Shown: one piece after another, positions 7,394-15,280 of the stretch | Layout of the letters: each line of letters opens with the position of its first letter | Position numbering within the stretch: position 1 is the stretch's first letter | Assembly (NCBI RefSeq): GCF_016463295.1 | Contig: NZ_JAEMRO010000018.1 | Coordinates: 1-35,487 of the forward strand | Source of the DNA: Brevundimonas sp. | GTDB lineage: Bacteria; Pseudomonadota; Alphaproteobacteria; Caulobacterales; Caulobacteraceae | Direction: 5' to 3' | DNA length: 35,487 bases | Made by a program: the position numbers and the translations under genes | Notes under the pieces: model-generated | Seen by the model: the letters and a program-made list of their open reading frames with translations, nothing else | What the model was told of the DNA's origin: nothing | The model's database searches: none

Positions 7394-8172
7394 GCCGCCG
7401 CTGCCGCTTTCGCCTTGCGGACTTCGTCGGGCGCCAGCACCCGCACCGCAGGCGTGACCGGACGACCGGTCGCCTCGGCAATCAGCTCTGCTGTGCGGTC
7501 CTCGACGGCCGCTTCCAGTCGCGCCAGGAACTCTTCCTTGCCGAGGCCCGTCGGGATCGGGTCCAGGAATTCGATCGTGGCCAGGCCCGGTGTCTTCCTG
7601 AAATCCTCCTGCGACCAGAACAGGCCCAGGTTTGAGGCCAGCGGCACGACCGGCATGTCGAATTCGCGGTACATGTGCCAGACGCCGGAGCGATAGCGGA
7701 ACTTCTCGCCGACCTTGGCCAGATTGCCCTCGGGATAGATCAGGATCTTGCGCCCGGCCGCATGGGCGTCGGCGCTGCGGTGTTTCAGGGCATCGCGAGC
7801 CTCGCGGCCCCCGCAATTGTTGACCACGATGGCCCCCAGCTTGCGCAGGACGGTGCCCAGCAGGGGAAACTTCTCCAGATGGTCGCCAGTGACGAACGCC
7901 AGATCCTCGAACTGGTCATAGACAGCGAAGCCGTCGCCCCAGCTTTGGTGTTTGGAGGCGATGATGAAGGCCCCCTCGGGCAGTCGCTCGCGCCCGCGCA
8001 CCTGCAACTTGATGCCCGCGAGCAACCGCATGGCCTGAACCATACGCTTCACATAGCGGCGGATGATCCAGCTGGTCGCGCCGCGTCCGGGCGCGAGGGC
8101 CGCAAAGGCGGCCGTCAGGCCGTAGCCGATCGACAGGGTCCAGTAGGCGAGGGCAAAGGCGAAGCTGCGCAT
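7390..8172 (-). CDS. 1-acyl-sn-glycerol-3-phosphate acyltransferase-like protein (PlsC family)
   Basis: A 260-residue membrane-associated acyltransferase of the PlsC/LPLAT family, likely making phosphatidic acid from lysophosphatidic acid and an acyl donor. It has an N-terminal hydrophobic segment (about residues 5-27), the catalytic HX4D motif HQSWGD (H75, D80), and the motif YPEGN (146-150), where many relatives have FPEGTR. The later VPLASNLGLF segment fits motif IV. The alanine/lysine-rich C-terminal tail (about 235-260) is variable. It follows the GGDEF gene by 32 bases on the same strand and meets metQ tail to tail. The substrate is assigned by family only. Confidence 0.88.
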   Translation of the reverse strand: MRSFAFALAYWTLSIGYGLTAAFAALAPGRGATSWIIRRYVKRMVQAMRLLAGIKLQVRGRERLPEGAFIIASKHQSWGDGFAVYDQFEDLAFVTGDHLEKFPLLGTVLRKLGAIVVNNCGGREARDALKHRSADAHAAGRKILIYPEGNLAKVGEKFRYRSGVWHMYREFDMPVVPLASNLGLFWSQEDFRKTPGLATIEFLDPIPTGLGKEEFLARLEAAVEDRTAELIAEATGRPVTPAVRVLAPDEVRKAKAAAAA

Positions 8173-8204
8173 GGGGAGACTAGAGCCGAAACCCGTCGCG
8201 TCGG

Positions 8205-9260
8205 CTAGGCCGCTGTTGCGAGACGTTCGGCCGAGGTGACGCGGTCGCGGCCTTCGCGCTTGGAGACATAGAGGGCGGCATCGGCCCGCTCCAGCAGGCT
8301 GACGGCGGTTTCGCCCATGTGGCGGTGCGCGAAGCCGGCGGAGAGAGTGACGGTGCCCAGTTCGTCATTGGTAGAGCGACGACGAAGGGCACGCGAGCCG
8401 ATTTCCTTGCGAATGCTTTCCAGGGCTCTTTCGACCTGGGGCATGCTTTCCATCGGGAAGATCATGGCGAACTCCTCGCCGCCATAGCGCGCCGCGACGC
8501 GGGGCGTCTTGGCCACCCGGCCCAGGACGCTGGCGACGTAGCGAAGGACCTGATCGCCGGTCTGGTGGCCCCAAGTGTCGTTGAAGGCCTTGAAGTGGTC
8601 GATATCGAGGACCGCCAGGGTCAGGGCCGTGCCCATGTCCTCGGACTGTCGGCAGGCGGCCTCCAGATGGTCGTCGAAGGCCTTGCGGTTCGCCAGGTTG
8701 GTCAGGGCGTCCGTCATGGCGTCGCGGCGCACCTGCTCCAGATGCTCGCGCAGCTTGGCCACCTCCTTGGTCGAGGTTTCGAGCTTCTTCTCGAGGGTCA
8801 CGTTCTCCCGCTGGACGCGGCGCGTGGCGGTGGTCAGGCTGGTTACGATGGTCTGAAGGGCAGGCGTGCCGTCAGCCCCTTCCATACTGGTCGCGGCACC
8901 CTCCAGCGTCCTGCCATAGGCGGACTGGGTCTGATGGGCCTGGGAGATGGCGGCGGCGACGCTGGACAGTTCGCGGTCCAGCACCCGCCCGGCGTCGCGG
9001 ATTTCCTCGGTCAGGCGGCCGCGCGGCAGGTATTCGGCGGCCAGCATGTCGGCAGTGGCTTCGGTGAAGCGCTCGCCGGCGGCCAGCATGCGGGCGATCT
9101 CCTTGCCCAGAGCGCTTTCGGGGTCGGCCAGATAGTGGGTCCAGAGCTCGAAGTTCAGCGGGCTGGGCCAGACGGACGCGGCCTCCATGCCCTCGATCAC
9201 CCGCCGCGCCAGATCATAGGCTAGCGGACCCCTGAGAGCGGTTTCGACCTTGGCCGTCAT
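8205..9260 (-). CDS. GGDEF-domain protein, probable diguanylate cyclase
   Basis: A 351-residue soluble protein. Residues 1-145 are a helical region of unknown type, followed by a probable coiled coil (about 145-182) and a GGDEF domain (about 183-345). The active-site motif is GGEEF at 260-264, and the metal-binding LDIDHFK (D219, D221) and NRKAFDDHL elements are intact, so cyclic-di-GMP synthesis is likely. The product-inhibition I-site, normally RxxD before GGEEF, reads KTPR (251-254) and is degenerate, so feedback control may be missing. There is no membrane segment or recognised sensor. GGGGAC upstream supports ATG 9260. A CtrA-like motif lies 60 bases upstream. Confidence 0.93.
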   Translation of the reverse strand: MTAKVETALRGPLAYDLARRVIEGMEAASVWPSPLNFELWTHYLADPESALGKEIARMLAAGERFTEATADMLAAEYLPRGRLTEEIRDAGRVLDRELSSVAAAISQAHQTQSAYGRTLEGAATSMEGADGTPALQTIVTSLTTATRRVQRENVTLEKKLETSTKEVAKLREHLEQVRRDAMTDALTNLANRKAFDDHLEAACRQSEDMGTALTLAVLDIDHFKAFNDTWGHQTGDQVLRYVASVLGRVAKTPRVAARYGGEEFAMIFPMESMPQVERALESIRKEIGSRALRRRSTNDELGTVTLSAGFAHRHMGETAVSLLERADAALYVSKREGRDRVTSAERLATAA

Positions 9261-9319
9261 TCAGCAGTCCCCGACTCGTCGCCTTTTGCGATCTGGTCGC
9301 GGACGCTATCCGCTTTTCC

Positions 9320-9334
9320 GTAACGCCGGGTTAA
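9320..9334 (-). promoter_or_regulatory. Possible CtrA binding site upstream of the GGDEF gene
   Basis: Reading toward the GGDEF gene, the sequence is TTAA-CCCGGCG-TTAC, matching the Caulobacter CtrA consensus TTAA-N7-TTAA at seven of eight bases. It lies about 60 bases before the start codon, within a GC-rich intergenic region where TTAA is rare. The same bases take part in two competing short hairpins (ACGCCG/CGGCGT and ACGCCGG/CCGGCGT), so an RNA-structure explanation is also possible. Confidence 0.4.
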
Positions 9335-9360
9335 ACGGCGTCACCGGCGTGCGAAATCGT

Positions 9361-10971
9361 TCAGCTTTTCAGTGAAACAGGGCGGCGCAGGAAGGCAGGG
9401 ATTTCGCTGTCGCCGAACGGACGGCCGTTCGAGGCGCGTGGCTCGCTGTCGTCCTGCTGGCCCCGGCGATCGGACTGGCGCAGATGGGCCTTCTGGGCCG
9501 GGCGCTCGGCTGAGGCGGCAGGGGCGACGGCCTCGACAGGGGCGATTTCGAGGCCATCCTCGACCGGCGCGGCTTCGGTCGGTTTGGAGCTACGGCGACC
9601 GCGGCGGCTGCGGGACCGGTCGGCAGGCTTCTCGGCATTCTCGGCAGGGGCCACGGCAGTCTGGCTTTCTGCCGCCAAGGCTGCATGATCGATCGACGCG
9701 GCGGCTTCCGTTGCGCCTTCGGCAGCGGCCGCCTTGGTGGTCGTCTTGCGGCGGCTGCGCCCGGCCTTGGGCGCTTCGGCGTCGACGGCAGGCGCAGACT
9801 TCTCCGTACGCGTGGGTGAGCGCACCGGAACCCCCAGATCAGCGGGGTCCAGAACCAGTTCCTGCGGGTCCATCTTGATCAGCTTCAGGACCTTGTCGAG
9901 CGACTTGTCGTCGGCCGGGGTCACGATCATGAAGGCCTGACCGAGCTTGCCGGCGCGACCCGTACGACCGATGCGGTGCACATAGTCGTCGGCATGGTGG
10001 CTGACATCGTAGTTGAAGACGTGGCTGACGTCGGGAATGTCCAGACCGCGCGCGGCGACGTCGGACGCCACCAGCAGCTTCAACGCCCCCGAGCGGAAGT
10101 CCGCCAGCGTCTTCGTCCGTAGGGACTGGTCCAGGTCGCCATGGATCGGGGCGGCGTCGAAACCGTGCTGCTTCAGCGATTTGGCGACGACGTCGACCTC
10201 AGACTTGCGATTGCAGAAGACGATGCCGTTGCGCACGTCGGCACGGCCTATCAGGGCGCGCAGGGCGGCGCGTTTCATCTTCGGATCACTGGACGGAAGA
10301 CGGACCAGATATTGGGTGATGGTGTCGGCGGTCGCGGCGGGGCGCGACGCCTCGATCCGGGTGGGGTCTTTCAGGAACTGGGTGGTCAGGCGCGTGATCT
10401 CTGGCGGCATGGTCGCCGAGAAGAACAGGGTCTGGCGTTTGGGCGGCGTCAGCTTGAAGATCTTTTCGATGTCGGGGATGAAGCCCATGTCCAGCATGCG
10501 GTCGGCTTCGTCGACGACCATGATCTCCACGCCGTTCAGCATCATCTTGCCGCGCTCGAACAGGTCGATCAGACGACCGGGCGTGGCGATCAGCACATCG
10601 ACGCCCTTGTTCAGGGCCGCGACCTGGTCGCCCATCGACACACCGCCGATCAGCAGGACCCAGGTCAGCTTGGTGCCCTTGGCGTATTTGGCGAAGCTCT
10701 CGGCCACCTGGTCGGCCAGTTCGCGGGTCGGGGCCAGGACGAGGGCACGCGGCATGCGGGCGCGGGCCCGGCCGCTGGACAGGCGCTCGACGAGGGGCAG
10801 GGTGAAAGCGGCGGTCTTGCCGGTGCCGGTCTGGGCGATGCCGAGAACGTCACGTCCGGCGAGGGCGACCGGGATGGCTTGCGCCTGAATGGGGGTGGCG
10901 GTCGTGTAGCCGGTATCGGCGACCGCTTGCAGGGTCATGGGCGACAGGCCCAGTTGGGAAAATTCGGTCAT
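9361..10971 (-). CDS. DEAD-box ATP-dependent RNA helicase (RhlE-like)
   Basis: A 536-residue DEAD-box helicase that should unwind RNA in ribosome assembly, cold adaptation or mRNA decay. All core motifs are present: AQTGTGKT (46-53), PTRELADQ (81-88), TPGR (130-133), VDEAD (153-157), SAT (185-187), the VASDVAARGLDIPDV segment and HRIGRTGRAG (332-341). The tail from about 380 is Ala/Pro-rich with basic clusters (SRRKTTTKAA, RSRSRRGRR) and is probably a disordered RNA-binding extension. I chose ATG 10971 because AAGGACCT directly precedes it and the family N-terminus TEFSQLGLS follows. An in-frame start at 11016 has no ribosome binding site. Confidence 0.94.
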   Translation of the reverse strand: MTEFSQLGLSPMTLQAVADTGYTTATPIQAQAIPVALAGRDVLGIAQTGTGKTAAFTLPLVERLSSGRARARMPRALVLAPTRELADQVAESFAKYAKGTKLTWVLLIGGVSMGDQVAALNKGVDVLIATPGRLIDLFERGKMMLNGVEIMVVDEADRMLDMGFIPDIEKIFKLTPPKRQTLFFSATMPPEITRLTTQFLKDPTRIEASRPAATADTITQYLVRLPSSDPKMKRAALRALIGRADVRNGIVFCNRKSEVDVVAKSLKQHGFDAAPIHGDLDQSLRTKTLADFRSGALKLLVASDVAARGLDIPDVSHVFNYDVSHHADDYVHRIGRTGRAGKLGQAFMIVTPADDKSLDKVLKLIKMDPQELVLDPADLGVPVRSPTRTEKSAPAVDAEAPKAGRSRRKTTTKAAAAEGATEAAASIDHAALAAESQTAVAPAENAEKPADRSRSRRGRRSSKPTEAAPVEDGLEIAPVEAVAPAASAERPAQKAHLRQSDRRGQQDDSEPRASNGRPFGDSEIPAFLRRPVSLKS

Positions 10972-11095
10972 AGGTCCTTGGGACTGAAAGAAGGACGCCC
11001 CGCGCATCGGGGTCATCGTGCGATGTCGCGGAACCGCCCTGTCTCTGGGCGAGCGGGCGGCGCGGATTCGCCAGTCCTGTCCCGAACGTGGGCCG

Positions 11096-11123
11096 CATAT
11101 AGAAGTCCATGCGAAATAGTCAA
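11096..11123 (-). promoter_or_regulatory. Candidate promoter of the DEAD-box helicase gene
   Basis: On the minus strand TTGACT (11118-11123) and TATATG (11096-11101) are separated by 16 bases, a good sigma70-type pair. Transcription would start near 11088, leaving an untranslated leader of about 115 bases before ATG 10971. Within that leader CCCCG-ATGCG-CGGGG forms a short hairpin. Long leaders are common in cold-inducible helicase genes, which is only suggestive here. Confidence 0.5.
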
Positions 11124-11210
11124 CTATTCAGCGCCGCCGCAGTCACGCTTGGCAATCGATTAATGATCGGTAATGTTCGGGTTAGGGAAGGCTAATTAAG
11201 AGGGGACGAC

Positions 11211-11573
11211 ATGCAGCGCATGCTTGCCGGAGCGACCATGGCTGTCGCCTGCCTGATCGCGATGCCGGCACAGGCGGACATGGATGCTGTGTTCAGCAAT
11301 ACGGTGGTGTCGCGCTATCCCGATGGCGGCTGGGTCAAGCACTGGTTCAACCGTGACGGCACCTATTCCGCGCAGTTCTCAGACGGGCGCAGGATTTCGG
11401 CACGCTGGTCCGTCAATGGCGAACGGGTCTGTCTGACCAATATTCGACCCAACATGCTGATCCCGCGCTTCTGTACGACCATGGTCGATGCCGATGTCGG
11501 CCACACCTGGCAGTCAAGCGATCCGTTGGGCCGACGCGTACAGAATGTTCTGGTCGCGGGGCGCGACCAGTAA
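11211..11573 (+). CDS. Small secreted/periplasmic protein of unknown function
   Basis: A 120-residue protein with a classic signal peptide (residues 1-22, hydrophobic core ATMAVACLIAM, probable cleavage after AQA). The mature part has about 98 residues and is likely a small beta-rich domain: WFNRDGTYSAQFSDGRRISARW reads like paired strands, and two cysteines (in RVCLTN and RFCTTM) could form a disulfide. I cannot name the family. A strong ribosome binding site (AAGAGGGG) precedes ATG 11211. The 100 bases upstream are A/T-rich for this window. The gene stands alone between the divergent helicase gene and the tRNA. Confidence 0.8.
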   Translation: MQRMLAGATMAVACLIAMPAQADMDAVFSNTVVSRYPDGGWVKHWFNRDGTYSAQFSDGRRISARWSVNGERVCLTNIRPNMLIPRFCTTMVDADVGHTWQSSDPLGRRVQNVLVAGRDQ

Positions 11574-11598
11574 GTCCATCATTTCGATGAGGGGGAGA

Positions 11599-11636
11599 CG
11601 CGCCATTCCCTGAGAGATTTCAGAGGGAATGGCGCG
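11599..11636 (-). terminator. Stem-loop overlapping the 3' end of tRNA-Asp (possible terminator)
   Basis: A perfect 13-base inverted repeat (11599-11611 and 11624-11636, arm CGCGCCATTCCCT) flanks a 12-base loop. Read on the minus strand, it begins inside the tRNA: it includes the last three acceptor-stem bases, the discriminator base and the encoded CCA. It probably ends the tRNA transcript, but no T-run follows, so intrinsic termination is not certain. Confidence 0.5.
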
Positions 11637-11706
11637 AGTGACGGGGCTCGAACCCGCGACCTCCGGCGTGACAGGCCGGCACTCTAACCAACTGAGCTAC
11701 ACCCGC
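11630..11706 (-). tRNA. tRNA-Asp (anticodon GTC)
   Basis: The minus strand folds as a complete tRNA. The acceptor stem GCGGGTG pairs with CACTCGC (one G-U pair), the D arm contains AGCTCAGTTGGTTAGAG, the anticodon stem CCGGC/GCCGG encloses loop CTGTCAC with anticodon GTC (Asp), and the T arm is GCGGGTTCGAGCCCCGT. The discriminator base is G, as aspartate identity requires, and CCA is encoded (11630-11632). There is no intron. Confidence 0.97.
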
Positions 11707-11750
11707 GTATCCCGGCCGCGGCGCTGGTCTGCGTCGCGGCGAGGGGCGTC

Positions 11751-11779
11751 GTTTAGGCGGGGGGGCGGCGCACTGTCAA
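11751..11779 (-). promoter_or_regulatory. Candidate promoter of tRNA-Asp
   Basis: On the minus strand a perfect TTGACA (11774-11779) is followed after 17 bases by CTAAAC (11751-11756). The predicted start near 11744 gives a precursor leader of about 38 bases before the mature tRNA 5' end at 11706. The spacer holds a run of seven C residues. Confidence 0.6.
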
Positions 11780-11805
11780 GCGCCACTTCCGCCGAATTCG
11801 CACGA

Positions 11806-13443
11806 TCAGCGCGATGCGACCCCCGGACCTGCGACGGCCGCCGCTTCAGGCGGCGCAACCGGGCCCGATATGCCGCCGTCAGCCGGTGCTTGCAAAGCAG
11901 TAGCCGGCTCCGGCAACTCATAATAGACGCCGACTCCCGGCCCGAGCGGCAGGTCGAAGGTGACCCAGGCGGCGATCATCAGCACACCCGCCAGCAGGAA
12001 GCACCCGGCATAGGGCAGCATGGTGGACATGAGCGAGCCGAGGCCGAACTTGGGATCCCAACGCTGGGCGAAGGCCAGGATCAGCGGGAAATAGCTCATC
12101 AGCGGCGTGGCGATGTTGGTCACCGAATCGCCCATGCGATAGGCGGCGGTGGTCATCTCGGGGCTGATGCCCAGCAGCATGAACATCGGCACTACGACGG
12201 GGGCCAGCGCCGACCACTTGGCCGAGGCTGACCCGATGAAGAGGTCGAAGAAGCAGGACACGAGCAGGACGACGATCAGCAGCAAGGGGGCAGGGACGTC
12301 GAGCGTCTGCAGGCCCGCCGCCGCGTTGACTGCAAGGATCGGCCCCAGTCCGGACCAGTTGAACATGGCCACAAAGTGCGCGGCGAAGAAGGCCAGGACG
12401 ATATAGGGGGCCAGTTGGGCGATCCCCTCGACCATCATTCGCACCATGTCGCGGTGGCTCTTCACCGTCCCTGCGCCCGCGCCATAGGCCCCGCCCGCCA
12501 GGAAGAAGGTGGTTGCGAAGAAGGCGACCAGAGACTTGTAGAGCGGATTGAACCGCTGGGCCGGTTCGGCCTCCGGATCGACGAAGGGCGAACCGGGCAG
12601 GAAGGTCACAAGGGTCCACAAGCCGATCATGCCTACGATAGCCAGACCGGCCCACAGAAGGCCCCGCTTCTCCTCGCGAGTCAGGCCCTTCTTCTCCTCA
12701 GCCTCGGCCTCCGACACCGGGGCAGCCGCGGATGGCGTCCAGGCTCCGAGGCGGGGCTCGATGATGCGGTCGGTCAGGAACCAGATGATGGGCGTGAAGA
12801 CGACCACCACGCCGACGATGAAGAACCAGTTGCCCGCGATGTTCACCGAATAGGACGGGTCGATCAGTCGGGCGGCCGGCTCTGTGATGCCGAGGATTAG
12901 GGCGTCGGAGGCTCCGGGGAACAGATTGCCGGCATAGCCGCCGGAGACAGCGGCAAATCCAGCTGCCAGCCCGGCCAGGGGATGGCGACCGGCCGCGGCG
13001 AAGATGACGGCTGCCAGCGGGATCACGACGACATAGGATGCGTCCGAGGCATGGTGCGAGACCATGCCGGTGATCACGACGACCGGCGTCAGAATGGATT
13101 TGGGCGCATTCAGCAGGGCCCCGCGAATGGCTGTGCCGAACAGGCCGGTCCGCTCGGCGACCGATGCGCCATAGATGATGGTGATGACGATCCCCAGCGG
13201 CGGAAAGTCGGCCAGGGTCGACGGCATGCCGATGAACAGACGCTCAAGGTTCTCGGGCGACAGCAGGCTCTGGGCCTGAAGCGTGTCACCCGTCACCGGG
13301 TTGACCGCCGACCAGCCCAGCCCAGCGCCGACGAGGCTGAGCGCGATCAGACCGAGGATTAGCCAGAGAAACAGAAAGACGGGATCGGGCAGCTTGTTGC
13401 CGATCCGCTCGACGCCGTTCAAAATTCGGGTGCCAATGGCCAT
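11806..13443 (-). CDS. AbgT-family transporter (p-aminobenzoyl-glutamate/antimetabolite type)
   Basis: A 545-residue inner-membrane protein with about a dozen hydrophobic segments and the AbgT-family hallmarks: an N-terminal NGVERIGNKLPDPVFLF, the segment MVSHHASDASYVVVIPL, SASAKWSALAPVVVPMFM, and AYRMGDSVTNIATPLMSYFPLI. AbgT relatives import p-aminobenzoyl-glutamate (E. coli AbgT) or export sulfonamides and p-aminobenzoate (MtrF, YdaH). The direction here cannot be told, because no aminobenzoyl-glutamate hydrolase gene (abgA/abgB) is next to it. The C-terminal 30 or so residues are Ala/Pro/Gly-rich and probably disordered. ATG 13443 has GGAGC at suitable distance; a TTG precedes it by one codon. 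It is transcribed away from nuoA. Confidence 0.9.
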   Translation of the reverse strand: MAIGTRILNGVERIGNKLPDPVFLFLWLILGLIALSLVGAGLGWSAVNPVTGDTLQAQSLLSPENLERLFIGMPSTLADFPPLGIVITIIYGASVAERTGLFGTAIRGALLNAPKSILTPVVVITGMVSHHASDASYVVVIPLAAVIFAAAGRHPLAGLAAGFAAVSGGYAGNLFPGASDALILGITEPAARLIDPSYSVNIAGNWFFIVGVVVVFTPIIWFLTDRIIEPRLGAWTPSAAAPVSEAEAEEKKGLTREEKRGLLWAGLAIVGMIGLWTLVTFLPGSPFVDPEAEPAQRFNPLYKSLVAFFATTFFLAGGAYGAGAGTVKSHRDMVRMMVEGIAQLAPYIVLAFFAAHFVAMFNWSGLGPILAVNAAAGLQTLDVPAPLLLIVVLLVSCFFDLFIGSASAKWSALAPVVVPMFMLLGISPEMTTAAYRMGDSVTNIATPLMSYFPLILAFAQRWDPKFGLGSLMSTMLPYAGCFLLAGVLMIAAWVTFDLPLGPGVGVYYELPEPATALQAPADGGISGPVAPPEAAAVAGPGVASR

Positions 13444-13578
13444 CAACTGCTCCGAAGGGTGTCCTGATCAGTCGGCCATAGGGAAGCAGTGCTGTGAGAA
13501 TGGCAAGCATCTTCAATCTGACAATTGCGCCATCAGCCCTGCGAACCATTCTCAATAAAATCCTTTTGCCGCATGGGT

Positions 13579-13617
13579 TTGAACCTCGGCGCATCCGGGT
13601 CTAGAAAGCGCCGAATC
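13579..13617 (+). promoter_or_regulatory. Candidate promoter of the nuo operon with a GANTC site at the start point
   Basis: TTGAACC (13579-13585), 14 bases, then TCTAGAAA (13600-13607) fits the Caulobacter housekeeping layout (TTGACGS-N10-14-GCTANAWC) in spacing and in CTAGAA. Transcription would start near 13613, where GAATC (13613-13617), a CcrM methylation sequence of the GANTC type, is found. The leader to the nuoA ATG at 13654 is about 40 bases. Confidence 0.5.
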
Positions 13618-13653
13618 CGCCCCTCCCACTGTGGCGGACGAGGTCCCTTCCGG

Positions 13654-14031
13654 ATGAATGCATATCTTCTCGAATATCTGCCGATCGTGGTCTTTCTCGG
13701 GATCGCGGCGGTGCTTGGGCTCGGTTTCATGATCGCGGCCTGGGTGCTGGCCCCCAAGAACCCCGACTCCGAAAAGCTGTCGGCCTATGAGTGCGGCTTC
13801 AACGCCTTCGACGATGCGCGCATGAAGTTCGACGTGCGGTTCTATCTCGTGTCGATCCTGTTCATCATCTTCGACCTGGAAGTGGCCTTCCTGTTCCCCT
13901 GGGCTGTGTCGATGTTCGATCTGGCGCGCGGCGAGATGATCTTCGCCTTCTGGTCGATGATGGTCTTCCTGGGCGTGCTGACCGTGGGCTTCATCTACGA
14001 ATGGAAGAAGGGAGCTCTCGAATGGGAGTGA
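13654..14031 (+). CDS. nuoA: NADH-quinone oxidoreductase subunit A
   Basis: NuoA (125 aa) is a small membrane subunit of complex I at the junction with the peripheral arm. It has three transmembrane helices (about residues 8-30, 62-85 and 92-115) and the conserved loop [14 protein letters not shown], followed by [28 protein letters not shown] start at ATG 13654 (NAYLLEYLP), which matches the family. The frame is open further upstream to 13525 but would add 43 non-conserved residues crossing the promoter. The stop overlaps the nuoB start. Confidence 0.97.
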   Translation: MNAYLLEYLPIVVFLGIAAVLGLGFMIAAWVLAPKNPDSEKLSAYECGFNAFDDARMKFDVRFYLVSILFIIFDLEVAFLFPWAVSMFDLARGEMIFAFWSMMVFLGVLTVGFIYEWKKGALEWE

Positions 14032-14618
14032 TCGCCCCCCCGTCTGGCCCCACCAGCCTGTTGCCGACCAACCTGTACGGAACCGGCGCGCGCTCGTCGG
14101 TCGAGGGCTACGACCCTGCTGTCCATGACAAGTTCTTCGAGGCCGTGAACGCCGAACTGGGTGAGCAGGGGTTTCTGACGACGTCGCTGGACGACGTGAT
14201 CAACTGGGCCCGCACTGGCTCGTTGATGTGGATGACGTTCGGCCTGGCCTGCTGTGCCGTCGAGATGATGCAGGCTTCGATGCCGCGCTTCGACATGGAG
14301 CGGTTCGGCATGGCCCCGCGCGCCAGCCCGCGCCAGTCGGACCTGATGATCGTCGCCGGCACCCTGACCAACAAGATGGCCCCGGCCCTGCGCAAGGTCT
14401 ACGACCAGATGCCGGACCCGCGGTATGTCCTGTCGATGGGCAGCTGCGCCAACGGTGGCGGATATTATCACTACAGCTACAGCGTCGTTCGCGGCTGCGA
14501 CCGGGTTGTGCCGGTCGACGTCTATGTGCCGGGGTGCCCGCCGACGGCGGAGGCGCTGCTGTACGGCCTGTTGCAGCTGCAGAAGAAGATCCGGCGCACG
14601 GGGACGATCGAGCGATGA
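14022..14618 (+). CDS. nuoB: NADH-quinone oxidoreductase subunit B
   Basis: NuoB (198 aa) carries cluster N2, the last Fe-S centre before quinone. Ligands are the tandem C77-C78 (LACCAVEMM), C142 ([11 protein letters not shown]) and C172 ([14 protein letters not shown]). The first 25 or so residues are a variable extension. ATG 14022 lies inside the end of nuoA (10-base overlap), and the TGA overlaps the nuoC ATG, so translation is coupled on both sides. Confidence 0.98.
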   Translation: MGVIAPPSGPTSLLPTNLYGTGARSSVEGYDPAVHDKFFEAVNAELGEQGFLTTSLDDVINWARTGSLMWMTFGLACCAVEMMQASMPRFDMERFGMAPRASPRQSDLMIVAGTLTNKMAPALRKVYDQMPDPRYVLSMGSCANGGGYYHYSYSVVRGCDRVVPVDVYVPGCPPTAEALLYGLLQLQKKIRRTGTIER

Positions 14619-15280
14619 ACGCGCTGGCGAAACTGCAGGAGATCGAGACCACCCTGACGCCGCTGGGCGCGGAGATGGTCGGCGAGCTGGGCGTTCAGGC
14701 CCAGGTGGCGTTCGGCGAGTTGACTTTGATCGCCGAGCGCGATGCGATCGTGAATGTGTTGACGGTGCTGAAGGACCGGTTCGGCTTTCATCAGCTGTTG
14801 GACATCTGCGGCGTGGATTTCCCGGATCGCGAGGAACGGTTCGAGGTCGTCTATCACCTGCTGTCGATGACGCGGAATGCGCGGGTGCGGGTCAAGGTGA
14901 CGACCGACGAGGTCCAGCCGGTGCCTAGCGTCATCTCCGTCTTCCCTTGCGCCGACTGGTTCGAGCGCGAGGCGTTCGACATGTACGGCATGCTGTTTTC
15001 GGGTCACCCCGATCTGCGTCGCCTGCTGACCGACTATGGCTTTCAGGGGCATCCGCTGCGCAAGGACTTCCCCATGACGGGCTATGTCGAGGTCCGGTAC
15101 GACGAGGAGCAGAAGCGGGTGGTCTATGAGCCCGTCAAGCTGACGCAGGAGTTCCGCAACTTCGACTTCCTGTCGCCCTGGGAGGGTGCGGAATATCCGA
15201 CCGACATCCTGCCCGGCGACGAAAAGGCCGCGCAGGCTGCGGCGGTCGCGGGCAATGCGCCGTCCGGAGGCAAGGCATGA
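14615..15280 (+). CDS. nuoC: NADH-quinone oxidoreductase subunit C
   Basis: NuoC (221 aa) is the 30-kDa peripheral subunit that packs against NuoD and NuoB. The conserved core is at residues 110-160: [29 protein letters not shown], then [15 protein letters not shown]. The last 25 or so residues are an Ala/Gly-rich tail. nuoC is a separate gene rather than the nuoCD fusion of E. coli, as is normal in alphaproteobacteria. ATGA overlaps join it to nuoB and nuoD. Confidence 0.97.
   Translation: MNALAKLQEIETTLTPLGAEMVGELGVQAQVAFGELTLIAERDAIVNVLTVLKDRFGFHQLLDICGVDFPDREERFEVVYHLLSMTRNARVRVKVTTDEVQPVPSVISVFPCADWFEREAFDMYGMLFSGHPDLRRLLTDYGFQGHPLRKDFPMTGYVEVRYDEEQKRVVYEPVKLTQEFRNFDFLSPWEGAEYPTDILPGDEKAAQAAAVAGNAPSGGKA

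Noticed and set aside
9301..9345. An intrinsic terminator after the helicase gene
   Set aside because: Short GC hairpins exist (ACGCCG/CGGCGT) but no T-run follows in the transcript direction, so termination is not supported.
10972..11016. An upstream start for the DEAD-box helicase
   Set aside because: There is no ribosome binding site before 11016, while AAGGA lies just before ATG 10971, which matches relatives.
11599..11640. An integration (att) site at the tRNA-Asp 3' end
   Set aside because: There is no integrase, no distant repeat of the tRNA end and no mobile gene nearby; the inverted repeat is better explained as a terminator-like stem.
13525..13653. A longer nuoA N-terminus beginning at 13525
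   Set aside because: The 43 added residues do not look like NuoA and cross the likely promoter; ATG 13654 matches the family start.
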